Positions 8,909-16,740 of a DNA stretch of 33,581 nucleotides are shown piece after piece. This stretch comes from Desulfobulbaceae bacterium (lineage in GTDB: Bacteria; Desulfobacterota; Desulfobulbia; Desulfobulbales; SURF-16). The stretch is taken from positions 1-33,581 of the forward strand of contig JANTFJ010000001.1 in NCBI GenBank assembly GCA_024763495.1. Direction: 5' to 3'. Numbering within the stretch: position 1 is the first letter of the stretch; each line of letters opens with the position of its first letter. The notes beneath the pieces are model-generated. The model saw only the letters and a list, made by a program, of their open reading frames with translations, did not search any database and was not told the DNA's origin. A program made the position numbers and the translations under genes.

Positions 8909-9125
8909 AGTACACCTGGACGGCGTCAACCCCATAACTGTAAGGGATTCAAGTACATCGCCATGTGCGTGCTTGACGCCCCGCGATAACACATCAGTAT
9001 ATCACAGGGATAAAAGGCTGGCACCCATACTACGGGCATAAACTTCGCTTACTAATGCTATGTAAGACAGACTTATCGCGTGCAGGTAAGCGCAGACTCC
9101 GGATGAAGTTCAGCTGAATAGTTAC
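8894..9125. mobile_element. Chimeric D/B element spanning the livM stop and livM-livG gap
   Basis: 8894-9010 is the left part of family D (GATAGCGCTCAATAAAGTAC; arm GCGATAACACATCAGTATAT). From 9016 it is family B; 9016-9085 matches 16321-16390 at 69 of 70 bases. The module GGTAAGCGCAGACTCCG follows at 9085, and the end is CAGCTGAATAGTTAC at 9125. No target duplication flanks the whole unit, as expected of a recombinant. livG starts 16 bases beyond it. Confidence 0.7.
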
Positions 9126-9140
9126 AAAGGTATCAGACTA

Positions 9141-9905
9141 ATGGCCCTGCTGGAAATAAATAACTTAAATCGTTCATTTGGTGGTCTTAAAGCGGTCAAT
9201 AATGTCAGCTTTTCTGTCCAGCCCGACACTATAAAGGCGGTCATCGGCCCTAATGGAGCCGGAAAAACGACCCTGTTTAATCTTATTTCCGGTAACTTAC
9301 CGGCTGATAATGGTAATATTTTATTTAATTCTACTTCGATCACTGACCTCAAGCCATATCAGATTGCCGGCCTGGGGATCAGCCGAACTTTTCAAAATAT
9401 CAAACTCTTTCCCGGGATGACTGCCCTGGAAAACGTAATGATAGGCCGCCATGTCAAAAGCAAGGCTGGATTCTGGGCCGGGATGCTTAACCTGCCTGCC
9501 AGTCGGCGTGAAGAAAAATCAATCACTGAAAATTCACTGGAATTGCTGGAACTGCTGGAAATTGCTCCATTTGCTCACATTGATGTCTCAAACCTGGCCT
9601 TTGGCCAGCAAAGGGCCGTAGAATTTGCCAGGGCTCTGGCCTCTGAGCCCAAACTATTGCTGCTCGATGAACCAGCAGCCGGGCTCAATATATACGAAAC
9701 AGCTGAAATTGCCCGGCTGATAACCAAAATTCAAAAAAAAGGAATCACCATTCTTCTTGTCGAGCATGACATGTCACTGGTTATGGATATTTCCGATGAA
9801 ATTGTAGTCTTATGTTTTGGCGAAAAAATTGCTGATGATCTACCGGCAGAAATTCAACAAAACCCTGAGGTGATCCAGATTTATCTGGGTGATGATAATG
9901 CTTAA
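9141..9905 (+). CDS. livG: Branched-chain/aromatic amino acid ABC transporter ATPase LivG
   Basis: ATP-binding subunit, 254 residues. Walker A is GPNGAGKTT at 36-44; the signature motif is the LivG-typical LAFGQQRAVE near 152; Walker B LLLLDEP lies near 172-178, followed by AAGLN; the switch histidine is in LLVEHDMSLV. It pairs with LivF as a heterodimer below the LivH-LivM membrane channel. The ribosome binding site (AAAGG at 9126-9130) is weak and lies next to the end of the chimeric mobile element. Its 3' end overlaps the livF start region. Confidence 0.95.
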   Translation: MALLEINNLNRSFGGLKAVNNVSFSVQPDTIKAVIGPNGAGKTTLFNLISGNLPADNGNILFNSTSITDLKPYQIAGLGISRTFQNIKLFPGMTALENVMIGRHVKSKAGFWAGMLNLPASRREEKSITENSLELLELLEIAPFAHIDVSNLAFGQQRAVEFARALASEPKLLLLDEPAAGLNIYETAEIARLITKIQKKGITILLVEHDMSLVMDISDEIVVLCFGEKIADDLPAEIQQNPEVIQIYLGDDNA

Positions 9906-10620
9906 AATCAGAAACCTTGAAGCCGGATACGGCAAACTTCGGGTCTTAAAACGAATATCCATGCACGTTGCCGCGGGTGAAATAGTAACCATAATCGGTG
10001 CAAACGGAGCAGGTAAAACAACCCTGCTTTATACCATTGCCGGAATGATAAAAATCATGGCCGGCGATATCAACCTTTTTGATAATACTCTTGGGAAAAT
10101 AAAAGCTGAACAAATTGTTGCTCAGGGCTGCTCTCTGGTTCCTGAAGGCCGCCAGGTTTTTTCTACAATATCGGTTCAGGAAAATCTTATCCTGGGCGGC
10201 TATGTTCAGTCTAAGAAAAAAGGTTATGACAAAAAACAAGAACTTGATAAAATTTTTGATATTTTTCCGGTACTCAAGGAAAGACAGGATCAATTAGCAG
10301 GTACTCTTTCAGGTGGCGAACAACAGATGCTGGCCATGGGCCGGGCATTAATGGCAAAACCAAAACTGATTATGATGGATGAGCCATCAACAGGTTTAGC
10401 TCCCCTGATTGTTAAAGACATCTTCCAGATAATTCATCGCCTGCGTAAGGGCGGCAATACTGTTTTACTGGTCGAACAAAATGCCCGGGCTGCTTTGGCC
10501 ATTGCTGATCGCGGTTATGTTCTCGAAACCGGGAAAATAATTCTCCAGGGGCCGGCTGATGATTTGCTGGATAATTGCGATGTTCAGAGAGCCTACCTGG
10601 GACGAGATGTAGGCAAATAA
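9898..10620 (+). CDS. livF: Branched-chain/aromatic amino acid ABC transporter ATPase LivF
   Basis: Second ATP-binding subunit, 240 residues from the ATG at 9898. Walker A GANGAGKTT lies at 34-42, the signature LSGGEQQ at 137, then Walker B LIMMDEPSTGLAP and the switch histidine equivalent in LLVEQN (a glutamine, usual for LivF). The ATG at 9898 gives the normal N-terminus MLKIRNLEAGYG; GTG 9889 and ATG 9892 are in-frame alternatives. It overlaps the last codons of livG by 8 bases, implying coupled translation. Confidence 0.95.
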   Translation: MLKIRNLEAGYGKLRVLKRISMHVAAGEIVTIIGANGAGKTTLLYTIAGMIKIMAGDINLFDNTLGKIKAEQIVAQGCSLVPEGRQVFSTISVQENLILGGYVQSKKKGYDKKQELDKIFDIFPVLKERQDQLAGTLSGGEQQMLAMGRALMAKPKLIMMDEPSTGLAPLIVKDIFQIIHRLRKGGNTVLLVEQNARAALAIADRGYVLETGKIILQGPADDLLDNCDVQRAYLGRDVGK

Positions 10621-10623
10621 CTT

Positions 10624-10889
10624 GTAACTACTCATGGGGTAAGCGCCTTAACTTCGCTAACCCCGGTAATTGGTAAGCGTAGACTCCGTTCGGTGCCCTG
10701 TAACCAGTTACAAATACTGAGATTTGCAATCATTAGTCCCTTAGAAATTATTTTCGTGTTATTTATGGCAAGAAATCTAAAATTTTCTTTGAAATAAACA
10801 ATCTGCATCTACTGTTAAGGGACTTATCCAGAACCTTAATTTCTTTTCCAGTTTATCTGGGCTAGGTACTTACCCCCATGAGTAGTTAC
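10624..10889. mobile_element. Family A element with two A-type ends and an internal family E segment
   Basis: The 266-bp unit starts GTAACTACTCATGGGGTAAG and ends CTTACCCCCATGAGTAGTTAC, so both ends are the left type of family A. Inside is the module GGTAAGCGTAGACTCCG (10672) and a family E unit at 10735-10824 bounded by AGTCCCTTA and TAAGGGACT. No 8-bp duplication is visible. It fills the livF to paaK gap and stops 18 bases before the second paaK start. The livF stop is 3 bases before it. Confidence 0.7.
10735..10824. repeat. Family E mini-element
   Basis: A 90-bp unit with perfect 9-base inverted ends (AGTCCCTTA...TAAGGGACT). A reverse-orientation relative with the same ends occupies 25587-25703 inside another family A element, and about 40 bases of flank (the AACCTTAATTTCTTTTCCAG region) are shared too. 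Confidence 0.6.
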
Positions 10890-10907
10890 TGATAAAGGAG
10901 ACATATA

Positions 10908-12206
10908 ATGTACTGGGAAAAAGATAAAGAATGCATGGCCCGGGACGATCTTGAACAACTGCAACTTGAAAGATTACAGGCAACATTGTACAGGGTAACT
11001 ACTAATGTCCCTTTTTATAGAAAAAAATTCAGGGAGCTGCAAATAGACCCGGATGGATTCAGCTCCCTTGAAGAACTGCAGGGACTTCCCTTTACCACCA
11101 AGGATGATCTACGAAAAAATTATCCCTACGGTCTTTTTGCCGTACCCCTCAGAGATATTGTCCGGGTTCATTCATCTTCCGGGACTACCGGCACGGCAAC
11201 GGTTGTCGGCTACACCAAAAATGATATTAAAACATGGTCAAACATGACAGCCAGGGTATTGACTGCTGCCGGAGTAGGCAAGGACGATGTAGTACAGATT
11301 GCTTTTGGTTATGGTCTGTTTACCGGCGGATTCGGACTGCATTACGGAGCTGAAAGGATCGGAGCTTCGGTCATCCCTATTTCCAGTGGAAATACAAAAC
11401 GCCAGATCCAGATCATGCAGGATTTCAAAACAACCGCCCTGGTCTGCACCCCAAGTTATGGACTTCTCCTGGCTGACACCATGCAGGAAATGGACATAAA
11501 CATTAATGCTCTCGATTTACGTTTCGGACTTTTTGGCGGTGAACCATGGTCGGAGGGAATGCGGGAAGAAATCCAGAACAAACTACATATTCAGGCCACT
11601 GACAACTATGGCTTAAGTGAAGTCATGGGTCCGGGCGTAGCCGGTGAATGCCGGGAACGCCAGGGACTACATATTAATGAAGACCATTTCTTAATTGAAA
11701 TTATTAATCCCGACTCTCTGGAGCCGGCCAAACCCGGAGAAATTGGTGAAGTTGTCATTACTACCCTGACCAAGGAAGCCTTTCCGGTTATTCGCTACCG
11801 GACAAGAGACCTGACCAGAATTATTGAAGCCCCCTGTGCCTGTGGTCGCACCCTGCGTCGAATGGAGCGGGTTCTGGGCCGCACTGATGATATGTTAATA
11901 ATCAAGGGGGTAAATGTTTATCCGATGCAGATTGAAGCAGTTCTTTTTGACATTGAAGGAACAGAGCCGCATTATCAGATAGTTGTTGAAAGAGATGGCC
12001 GCCTGGACAAAATAACCGTCATGGTTGAAGTAGTTGAAGAAATATTCTTTGACCAGATGAAAAAACAACGACAGTTAGTTGATCACATCAAGAAAAGGCT
12101 GGCAGGCGAACTTGGTATTGGCATTGAAGTAAAACTGGTAGAAGAAAAGAGCCTGGAAAGATATGAGGGTAAATCCCAGCGGGTGCTTGACAAACGCAAG
12201 TTGTAA
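10908..12206 (+). CDS. paaK: Phenylacetate-CoA ligase (second copy)
   Basis: Paralogue of the enzyme at 3289 with the same 432-433 residue length and gene order. P-loop SSSGTTG lies near residues 88-94, the adenylation motif is YGLSEVMGPGVAGE, and the C-terminal GRTDDMLIIKGVNVYP matches the family. AAAGGAG precedes the ATG by 8 bases. The two copies align along their whole length without gaps of note, most similar around the nucleotide-binding motifs, so this is probably an old duplication with substrate divergence. It closes the plus-strand cluster; transcription from here converges with rplQ. Confidence 0.94.
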   Translation: MYWEKDKECMARDDLEQLQLERLQATLYRVTTNVPFYRKKFRELQIDPDGFSSLEELQGLPFTTKDDLRKNYPYGLFAVPLRDIVRVHSSSGTTGTATVVGYTKNDIKTWSNMTARVLTAAGVGKDDVVQIAFGYGLFTGGFGLHYGAERIGASVIPISSGNTKRQIQIMQDFKTTALVCTPSYGLLLADTMQEMDININALDLRFGLFGGEPWSEGMREEIQNKLHIQATDNYGLSEVMGPGVAGECRERQGLHINEDHFLIEIINPDSLEPAKPGEIGEVVITTLTKEAFPVIRYRTRDLTRIIEAPCACGRTLRRMERVLGRTDDMLIIKGVNVYPMQIEAVLFDIEGTEPHYQIVVERDGRLDKITVMVEVVEEIFFDQMKKQRQLVDHIKKRLAGELGIGIEVKLVEEKSLERYEGKSQRVLDKRKL

Positions 12207-12214
12207 AAAAAATC

Positions 12215-12345
12215 GACAGCGCTCAACAAAATACACCCGGGGCGGCGACAAGCCCATACCTGTAAAGGGGTTCAGGAACTCCGCCATGTAGGTACTCCAT
12301 GCAATACATCGGTATATCGCAGGGTTGAAGCGCGTACATAAAATC
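12215..12345. mobile_element. Partial family D element
   Basis: Begins GACAGCGCTCAACAAAATAC and contains the D arm AATACATCGGTATATCGCAG, but the expected right end (GTTCATCGAGCGCTTAC in complete copies) is replaced by unrelated sequence. It begins 8 bases after the paaK stop. Confidence 0.6.
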
Positions 12346-12361
12346 GCTCTTCTAAATATTC

Positions 12362-12685
12362 GTAAGTGTTCGCCAGCACCTCATCTTTGCCCATTTGAGC
12401 CTGCTTGAATAGCACGAGTATGCTACGCAGGCACAAATGGTAATTACTCACGGGGTAAGCACCTTAAGTTCGCTACCACCCGTAATTGTAACTGTTTACA
12501 GGATGCCGGAGATAGTCCGGTGCCGCGTATTAGTCATACGTAAACCGGGCTGATGGCGGAAAGAGGTAAGCGCAGACTCCGTTCGGTAACCTGTGAGCAG
12601 TTACCACAAATGAACAAATCTAAGGCACTGATAAAAGCTTAGAAACTTAAATGTTGCAATGATTTGCTCCCTGATGAACGGTTAC
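12362..12685. mobile_element. Family C element interrupted by a family A element
   Basis: Left end GTAAGTGTTCGCCAGCACCT at 12362 and right end CTGATGAACGGTTAC at 12685. Flanking 8-mers are AAATATTC (12354-12361) and AAATATTG (12686-12693), a 7/8 target duplication. The interior is split by a 165-bp A element plus its own 8-bp duplication; removing these leaves about 151 bp, the size expected for C. Confidence 0.85.
12440..12604. mobile_element. Complete family A element nested in family C
   Basis: Starts GTAATTACTCACGGGGTAAG and ends CTGTGAGCAGTTAC. It is flanked by an exact 8-bp direct repeat, CACAAATG at 12432-12439 and 12605-12612. The module GGTAAGCGCAGACTCCG lies at about 12565. Since the flanks are family C sequence, this A copy moved after the C copy was in place. 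Confidence 0.9.
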
Positions 12686-12813
12686 AAATATTGAAATTAC
12701 GCCTTAGAATGCGAAGTTATTTTTGAGTGAACCCTTAGATCAAATCCAACTATTCGGGAACACTTGATGAGTAGGAAAATCTTCCGCACCTGTCATCGCT
12801 CAAAAGCAAGGTG
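12686..12813. other. Convergent region between the MITE cluster and rplQ
   Basis: About 128 bp without a gene. CCTTAGAATGCG...GAGTGAACCC resembles debris seen near 31800. GCACCT at 12786 can pair with AGGTGC at 12809, which overlaps the rplQ stop; without a uridine run it is only a weak candidate for the terminator of the ribosomal operon. Confidence 0.3.
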
Positions 12814-13191
12814 CTAATTATCTTCATTATCCTCTTGGTAATTGACTAATTCTATAATCGCCATGGGCGCAGCATCGCCGGTACGGTTACCAGTTCTTAT
12901 TATTCTGGTATACCCACCATTACGATCCATATAACTATCTTTAATTTCATCAAAAAGCTTAGCTACTATTCTCTTATCCTGTATATATGATAATGCCTGA
13001 CGTCGAGCATGAAGATCTCCACGCTTAGCTAAAGTTATCATTTTATCAGCTACCCGCCGCAACTCCTTTGCCTTAGGTGTAGTAGTAACAATCCGCTCAT
13101 GCTCGAACAGGGACGTAACCATATTACGAAGCATGGCCCTTTTATGTGATGTTGTACGGCCAAGTCTTTTTCCTGCTACTCTATGCCTCAT
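12814..13191 (-). CDS. rplQ: 50S ribosomal protein L17
   Basis: Last gene of the ribosomal operon; 125 residues starting MRHRVAGKRLGRTTSHKRAM, the L17 hallmark, and ending in a short acidic tail. L17 binds 23S rRNA near the polypeptide exit tunnel. The ATG follows AGGAAAG, and only 17 bp separate it from rpoA, so it is translated from the same message. No element has entered this short gap. It converges with paaK on the other strand. Confidence 0.98.
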   Translation of the reverse strand: MRHRVAGKRLGRTTSHKRAMLRNMVTSLFEHERIVTTTPKAKELRRVADKMITLAKRGDLHARRQALSYIQDKRIVAKLFDEIKDSYMDRNGGYTRIIRTGNRTGDAAPMAIIELVNYQEDNEDN

Positions 13192-13208
13192 CTTTCCTAA
13201 ACCTCGCT

Positions 13209-14279
13209 TTATTCCTGCTCTTCTGTAGACGGAACTTCAGGTGGTTCCCAATTATCAAGTTTGAGCCCCAGATTCAAATCCATTTCCGCAAGAAGTTGTT
13301 TTATTTCGTTCAAGGACTTACGACCAAAATTTTTGGTTTTAAGCATTTCAGCTTCAGTCTTCTGTACTAATTCACCAATAAACCTGATATCAGCGTTACG
13401 AAGGCAGTTTGCGGAACGAACAGAAAGTTCAAGATCTTCAACGCCCCGGTAAAGATTTTCATTAAAAGTCTCTTTCTCTACTGTATCCGGGATGACGACT
13501 TCAGGCTCAATAAGGTTCTCATCAAAATTAATAAAAATTGTCAGCTGTTCCTTCAGTATTTTAGCGGCAAAGGCCAAGGCATCTTCAGGCTTGACACTTC
13601 CATCAGTATATATTTCCAGAATTAATTTATCATAATCAGTCTGTTGTCCAACCCGGGCTTGACTGACAGTTGATTTAACCTGTTTAACTGGAGCAAAAGT
13701 TGCGTCAATAGGAATAACCCCAACCGGCAAATCATCACTTTTATGCTTCTCTGCCGGAGAATAACCTTTACCCCACTGAACCTCAAGTTCTGCAACAAAA
13801 CTACCTTCACTGCCGGTAATAGTACAAATATGCTGCTCAGGGTTCATAATCTCGACAGAAGAACCCGTAATTATATCAGCAGCAGTAACTGAACCTGGTT
13901 TTGTTTTATTAATCTGAACTATCTTTGAATCAGCACCGTTAAGTTTTAATCGTACCTCTTTAAGATTAAGGATAATTTCTGTAACATCTTCAAGAACACC
14001 TGATAATGTAGAAAATTCGTGTAAAGCATTGTCAATCTTAACCGAAGTAATTGCCGCACCCTGTATTGAAGAAATCAATATTCTCCGCAGACAATTTCCT
14101 AAAGTAGTAGCATACCCACGCTCTAATGGCTGACATACGAATTTACCATATTTTTCACTATGTTTTTCAGAATCAACCTCAACTCTCTCAGGGACGATAA
14201 GTTCTCGCCAATTGCGATAAAAAGGGGAACCTTCTTCTATTAGTGACTCCTGAGTCATATTTTCTATACTATCGTTCAT
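13209..14279 (-). CDS. rpoA: DNA-directed RNA polymerase subunit alpha
   Basis: The 356-residue alpha subunit nucleates RNA polymerase assembly. The N-terminal dimerisation domain begins around NWRELIVPERVEV (about residue 20) and includes LGNCLRRILISSIQGAAITSV; the C-terminal DNA- and activator-binding domain contains ELSVRSANCLRNADIRFIGEL. The acidic N-terminal extension makes it about 25 residues longer than the E. coli protein. The ATG at 14279 is preferred over an in-frame TTG at 14282; TAGGAT, partly the rpsD stop, serves as ribosome binding site, so expression is tied to rpsD. Confidence 0.97.
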   Translation of the reverse strand: MNDSIENMTQESLIEEGSPFYRNWRELIVPERVEVDSEKHSEKYGKFVCQPLERGYATTLGNCLRRILISSIQGAAITSVKIDNALHEFSTLSGVLEDVTEIILNLKEVRLKLNGADSKIVQINKTKPGSVTAADIITGSSVEIMNPEQHICTITGSEGSFVAELEVQWGKGYSPAEKHKSDDLPVGVIPIDATFAPVKQVKSTVSQARVGQQTDYDKLILEIYTDGSVKPEDALAFAAKILKEQLTIFINFDENLIEPEVVIPDTVEKETFNENLYRGVEDLELSVRSANCLRNADIRFIGELVQKTEAEMLKTKNFGRKSLNEIKQLLAEMDLNLGLKLDNWEPPEVPSTEEQE

Positions 14280-14285
14280 CAAATC

Positions 14286-14915
14286 CTACTTGGAGTAAAG
14301 TTCAACAATCAACTGCTCTTGGATCGGCATGGTTATTTCCTGGCGATCAGGAAGAGACTTGACTGTAGCTTTATAATTATCTTGATCAAGTTCCAGCCAG
14401 GATGGAACACCACGGCGGGCAACAGCAGCAAGGCTTTCGTTAATTACCCCGATTTTACGACTTTTTTCCTTTAGAGTAATAACATCATTAACTGATATTT
14501 GAAAAGAAGGAATATTAACTTTTCTTCCATTGACCAGAAAATGATTATGTTTAATCATCTGTCTTGCCTGACTCCTCGAATTTAAAAATCCAAGGCGATA
14601 AAGAGTATTATCAAAGCGTCTTTCAAGCAATTGCAAAAGATTTTCGCCAGTTACACCCTTATGCATCTCAGCTCTTTCAAAATATTTCCTGAACTGGCCT
14701 TCAAGCATACCATAAATTCTTCTGACCTTCTGCTTCTCACGTAACTGAATCGCATAATCAGATACCTTACGCATTCTTGCCTGGCCATGCTGACCGGGAG
14801 CAAATGAACGTCGCTCAAAGGCACACTTGTCAGAATAACATCTGTCACCTTTAAGAAACAATTTAAGTTTTTCCCTGCGGCATTGTCTACAAACGGCTCC
14901 TCTATATCTTGCCAA
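14286..14915 (-). CDS. rpsD: 30S ribosomal protein S4
   Basis: The 209-residue primary 16S rRNA binder. The N-terminus keeps the zinc-type (C+) cysteines C9, C12, C26 and C31; the S4 RNA-binding domain follows (LERRFDNTLYRLGF...SRSQARQMIKHNHFLVNGR). The start is TTG at 14913-14915, set by GGAGGAG at 14920-14926; an ATG just upstream is out of frame and would give an eight-codon peptide ending at TAG. In other bacteria S4 represses the alpha operon; no leader structure for this was identified here. Confidence 0.96.
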   Translation of the reverse strand: MARYRGAVCRQCRREKLKLFLKGDRCYSDKCAFERRSFAPGQHGQARMRKVSDYAIQLREKQKVRRIYGMLEGQFRKYFERAEMHKGVTGENLLQLLERRFDNTLYRLGFLNSRSQARQMIKHNHFLVNGRKVNIPSFQISVNDVITLKEKSRKIGVINESLAAVARRGVPSWLELDQDNYKATVKSLPDRQEITMPIQEQLIVELYSK

Positions 14916-14973
14916 TTTGCTCCTCCATTATACACATGCAGTATATATTACATAGTACTTGATAAAAATAATT

Positions 14974-15096
14974 ACAACTATTCTGCTGCATCTCATCTTC
15001 GTCCATTTGGGCCTGCTCAAGTAGCATCAGTACATTTCGCTGCCCTGAATAAACAGATAGCAAAACTTCGTGCCTACGGTACATCTGAATAGATAC
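14974..15096. mobile_element. Family B-like element in the rpsD-rpsK gap
   Basis: Left end ACAACTATTCTGCTGCATCT and right end CATCTGAATAGATAC are degenerate B termini (consensus GTAACTATTCAGCTG). The interior CATTTGGGCCTGCTCAAGTA resembles family C. No duplication is visible, so this is probably an old, decayed copy. It is transcribed within the alpha operon. Confidence 0.5.
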
Positions 15097-15144
15097 AAAA
15101 CAGTAAGTCTACCAGTTTTTTTTCGTCCCTACGGAATCAAATAA

Positions 15145-15534
15145 TTAAACTCTTCTTCTTTTCGGCGGTTTACAGCCATTATGAGGCATAGGAGTGACGT
15201 CACATATACGGCTCACATCAATACCTGACGTCTGAATGGCACGAATTGCGGCCTCTCGACCCGGCCCAGGCCCCTTTACCATAACCTCAACTTTTCTCAA
15301 ACCCTGATCCATGGCTCGTTTTGAAGCATCCTCAACTGCGTTTTGAGCAGCAAAAGGAGTACTTTTTCTTGATCCCTTAAAACCAAGAGAGCCGGCACTG
15401 GACCAAGCTATAACATTACCCTGCTTATCAGAAAATGTAATAAGGGTATTATTAAATGTAGACTTAATATGAGCTATACCTTCGGGTATATTTTTCTTAA
15501 TTTTACGCTTTGTCCGCAACTTAGGTTTTGCCAT
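15145..15534 (-). CDS. rpsK: 30S ribosomal protein S11
   Basis: The 129-residue platform protein of the 30S subunit. Family motifs are present in order: GIAHIKSTFNNTLITFSDKQG, WSSAGSLGFKGSRKSTPFAAQ, and the C-terminal MPHNGCKPPKRRRV. The ATG at 15534 follows AGGGTGA. It is separated from rpsM by 235 bp holding an inverted-repeat element, an unusual gap between genes that are usually a few bases apart. Confidence 0.98.
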   Translation of the reverse strand: MAKPKLRTKRKIKKNIPEGIAHIKSTFNNTLITFSDKQGNVIAWSSAGSLGFKGSRKSTPFAAQNAVEDASKRAMDQGLRKVEVMVKGPGPGREAAIRAIQTSGIDVSRICDVTPMPHNGCKPPKRRRV

Positions 15535-15592
15535 CTTATTTTCACCCTATCACAATTTTATCGACCGATAGTCTGCCAACGATAAATCAATC

Positions 15593-15752
15593 GTAACTAT
15601 TCAGCTGCAATTCATACGGTCACGATCAGGTTGTCTCACATAGCACCGGCATGCTGTGTGCCCGTCAGATCACGAAAATCTTCAGCACCCTGCAACCACT
15701 TACAAATGCAGCGGGTTGCATACATTTAGGCGCTTACCTCATGAATAGTTAC
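15593..15752. mobile_element. MITE-like element between rpsK and rpsM
   Basis: A 160-bp unit with an exact 11-base inverted end: GTAACTATTCA at the left and TGAATAGTTAC at the right. Continuing inward, the left end is B-like (CAGCTGCAATTCATA) and the right A-like (GGCGCTTACCTCA), so it is probably an A/B recombinant. No 8-bp duplication is seen. It ends 17 bases before the rpsM stop codon. Confidence 0.65.
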
Positions 15753-15769
15753 AAAAATAGTTACAAAAA

Positions 15770-16138
15770 CTATTTCCTTTTTACTGCTGCACCACGACGG
15801 GGACCTTTTCTTGTCCGAGCATTGGTCTTGGTTCGCTGACCATGGCAGGGTAGACTACGACGATGTCGAATGCCTCTATAACATCCTAAATCCATCAATC
15901 TTTTAATATCCATACCAACTTCTCGCCGCCTATCACCCTCTACTGAATATTTTTCATCTATAATATTTCGTATCCGAGCAATATCCTGATCTGTAAGCTC
16001 ATCACTGCTTGTCTCATATTTAAGCTCAGCCTCTTCAAGAATCTTTCGGGAAGTAGTGCGACCGATACCATAAATGTAAGTGAGAGCAATTTCTATATGT
16101 TTATTTTTAGGCAAATCTACTCCAGCTATACGTGCCAA
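15770..16138 (-). CDS. rpsM: 30S ribosomal protein S13
   Basis: The 122-residue head protein contacting tRNA and the 50S subunit. N-terminus MARIAGVDLPKNKHIEIALTY and C-terminal GQRTKTNARTRKGPRRG are diagnostic. The start is TTG at 16136-16138, preceded by GGGAGGAA; no in-frame ATG lies near it. It is normally separated from rpmJ by a few bases, but here the gap is 667 bp of mobile-element sequence. Confidence 0.97.
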   Translation of the reverse strand: MARIAGVDLPKNKHIEIALTYIYGIGRTTSRKILEEAELKYETSSDELTDQDIARIRNIIDEKYSVEGDRRREVGMDIKRLMDLGCYRGIRHRRSLPCHGQRTKTNARTRKGPRRGAAVKRK

Positions 16139-16239
16139 GTTATTCCTCCCATAAGAATTCTAATGGCTGAGGCATCAAGTAAAAACATAAAATAAGACAC
16201 ATGGTAATTACCGTTTTCACTTGCGACCTTAATTAAAAC

Positions 16240-16413
16240 GTAACTATTCACGTAGGGGCGAAAAACTGCCCAAACCACCGACCTGTAACTGTTCAGATGT
16301 GCTTTAGCTGTGCATGATAAGGCTGGCACCCATACTACGGGCATAAACTTCGCATACTAATGCTATGTAAGACAGACTTATCGCGTGCAGATGAAGTGCA
16401 GCTGATTAGTTAC
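16240..16413. mobile_element. Family B element with 7/8 target duplication
   Basis: Left end GTAACTATTCACGTAGGGGC and right end GCAGCTGATTAGTTAC. Flanks are ATTAAAAC (16232-16239) and ATTAAAAA (16414-16421). The interior 16321-16390 matches 9016-9085 at 69 of 70 bases, so these copies diverged recently. It lies between rpsM and rpmJ. Confidence 0.8.
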
Positions 16414-16528
16414 ATTAAAAATTACTTTAGTGCTTTACTACAGAATATTCGTCAAAAAAACAACAAAATTAAAAAAATTTATAACTATTAAAGATAGGGG
16501 TGAAAGAAAAGCCCTGCTGAACGATTAC

Positions 16529-16580
16529 TAACAGTTCAATGTGCTTTATCAATTGTCCATTCAGGCTGGCGCAACATACT
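16529..16580. repeat. Truncated family B fragment
   Basis: CAATGTGCTTTATC and CAGGCTGGCGCAACATACTA match the family B interior seen at 18069-18110. It stops where the GGAGGCTGTCCGAGAAT terminus begins, showing that the next element cut it. Confidence 0.55.
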
Positions 16581-16740
16581 AGGAGGCTGTCCGAGAATGC
16601 CCTTTTACCCCAACTCTGTGTTATTTTGAAAAAATAATGCTCGCAATATCAACTATATGGCTGTGCTTATTTTTGCAAAATGCCTTGATTTGAGAAAAAA
16701 TGTCTATTCTAAGTCAAAATCACCGGCAAAATTGAAACAA
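16581..16740. mobile_element. Remnant of an insertion sequence end
   Basis: Starts GAGGCTGTCCGAGAATG, the terminus also seen (inverted) at 131-149. On the minus strand a short open stretch reading RCFNFAGDFDLE and a stop, about 130 bases inside this end, could be the C-terminus of a transposase, but this is too short to classify. The opposite end is not present. Confidence 0.4.

Noticed and set aside
10636..10720. Riboswitch in the livF-paaK gap
   Set aside because: The paired arms are explained by family A and E inverted repeats seen at other loci.
12786..12814. Strong terminator after rplQ
   Set aside because: Only a six-pair stem with a long loop and no uridine run on the minus strand; kept as a weak possibility in the gap description.
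16581..16740. Functional transposase gene
   Set aside because: Only about a dozen plausible C-terminal codons are open; no complete reading frame exists.
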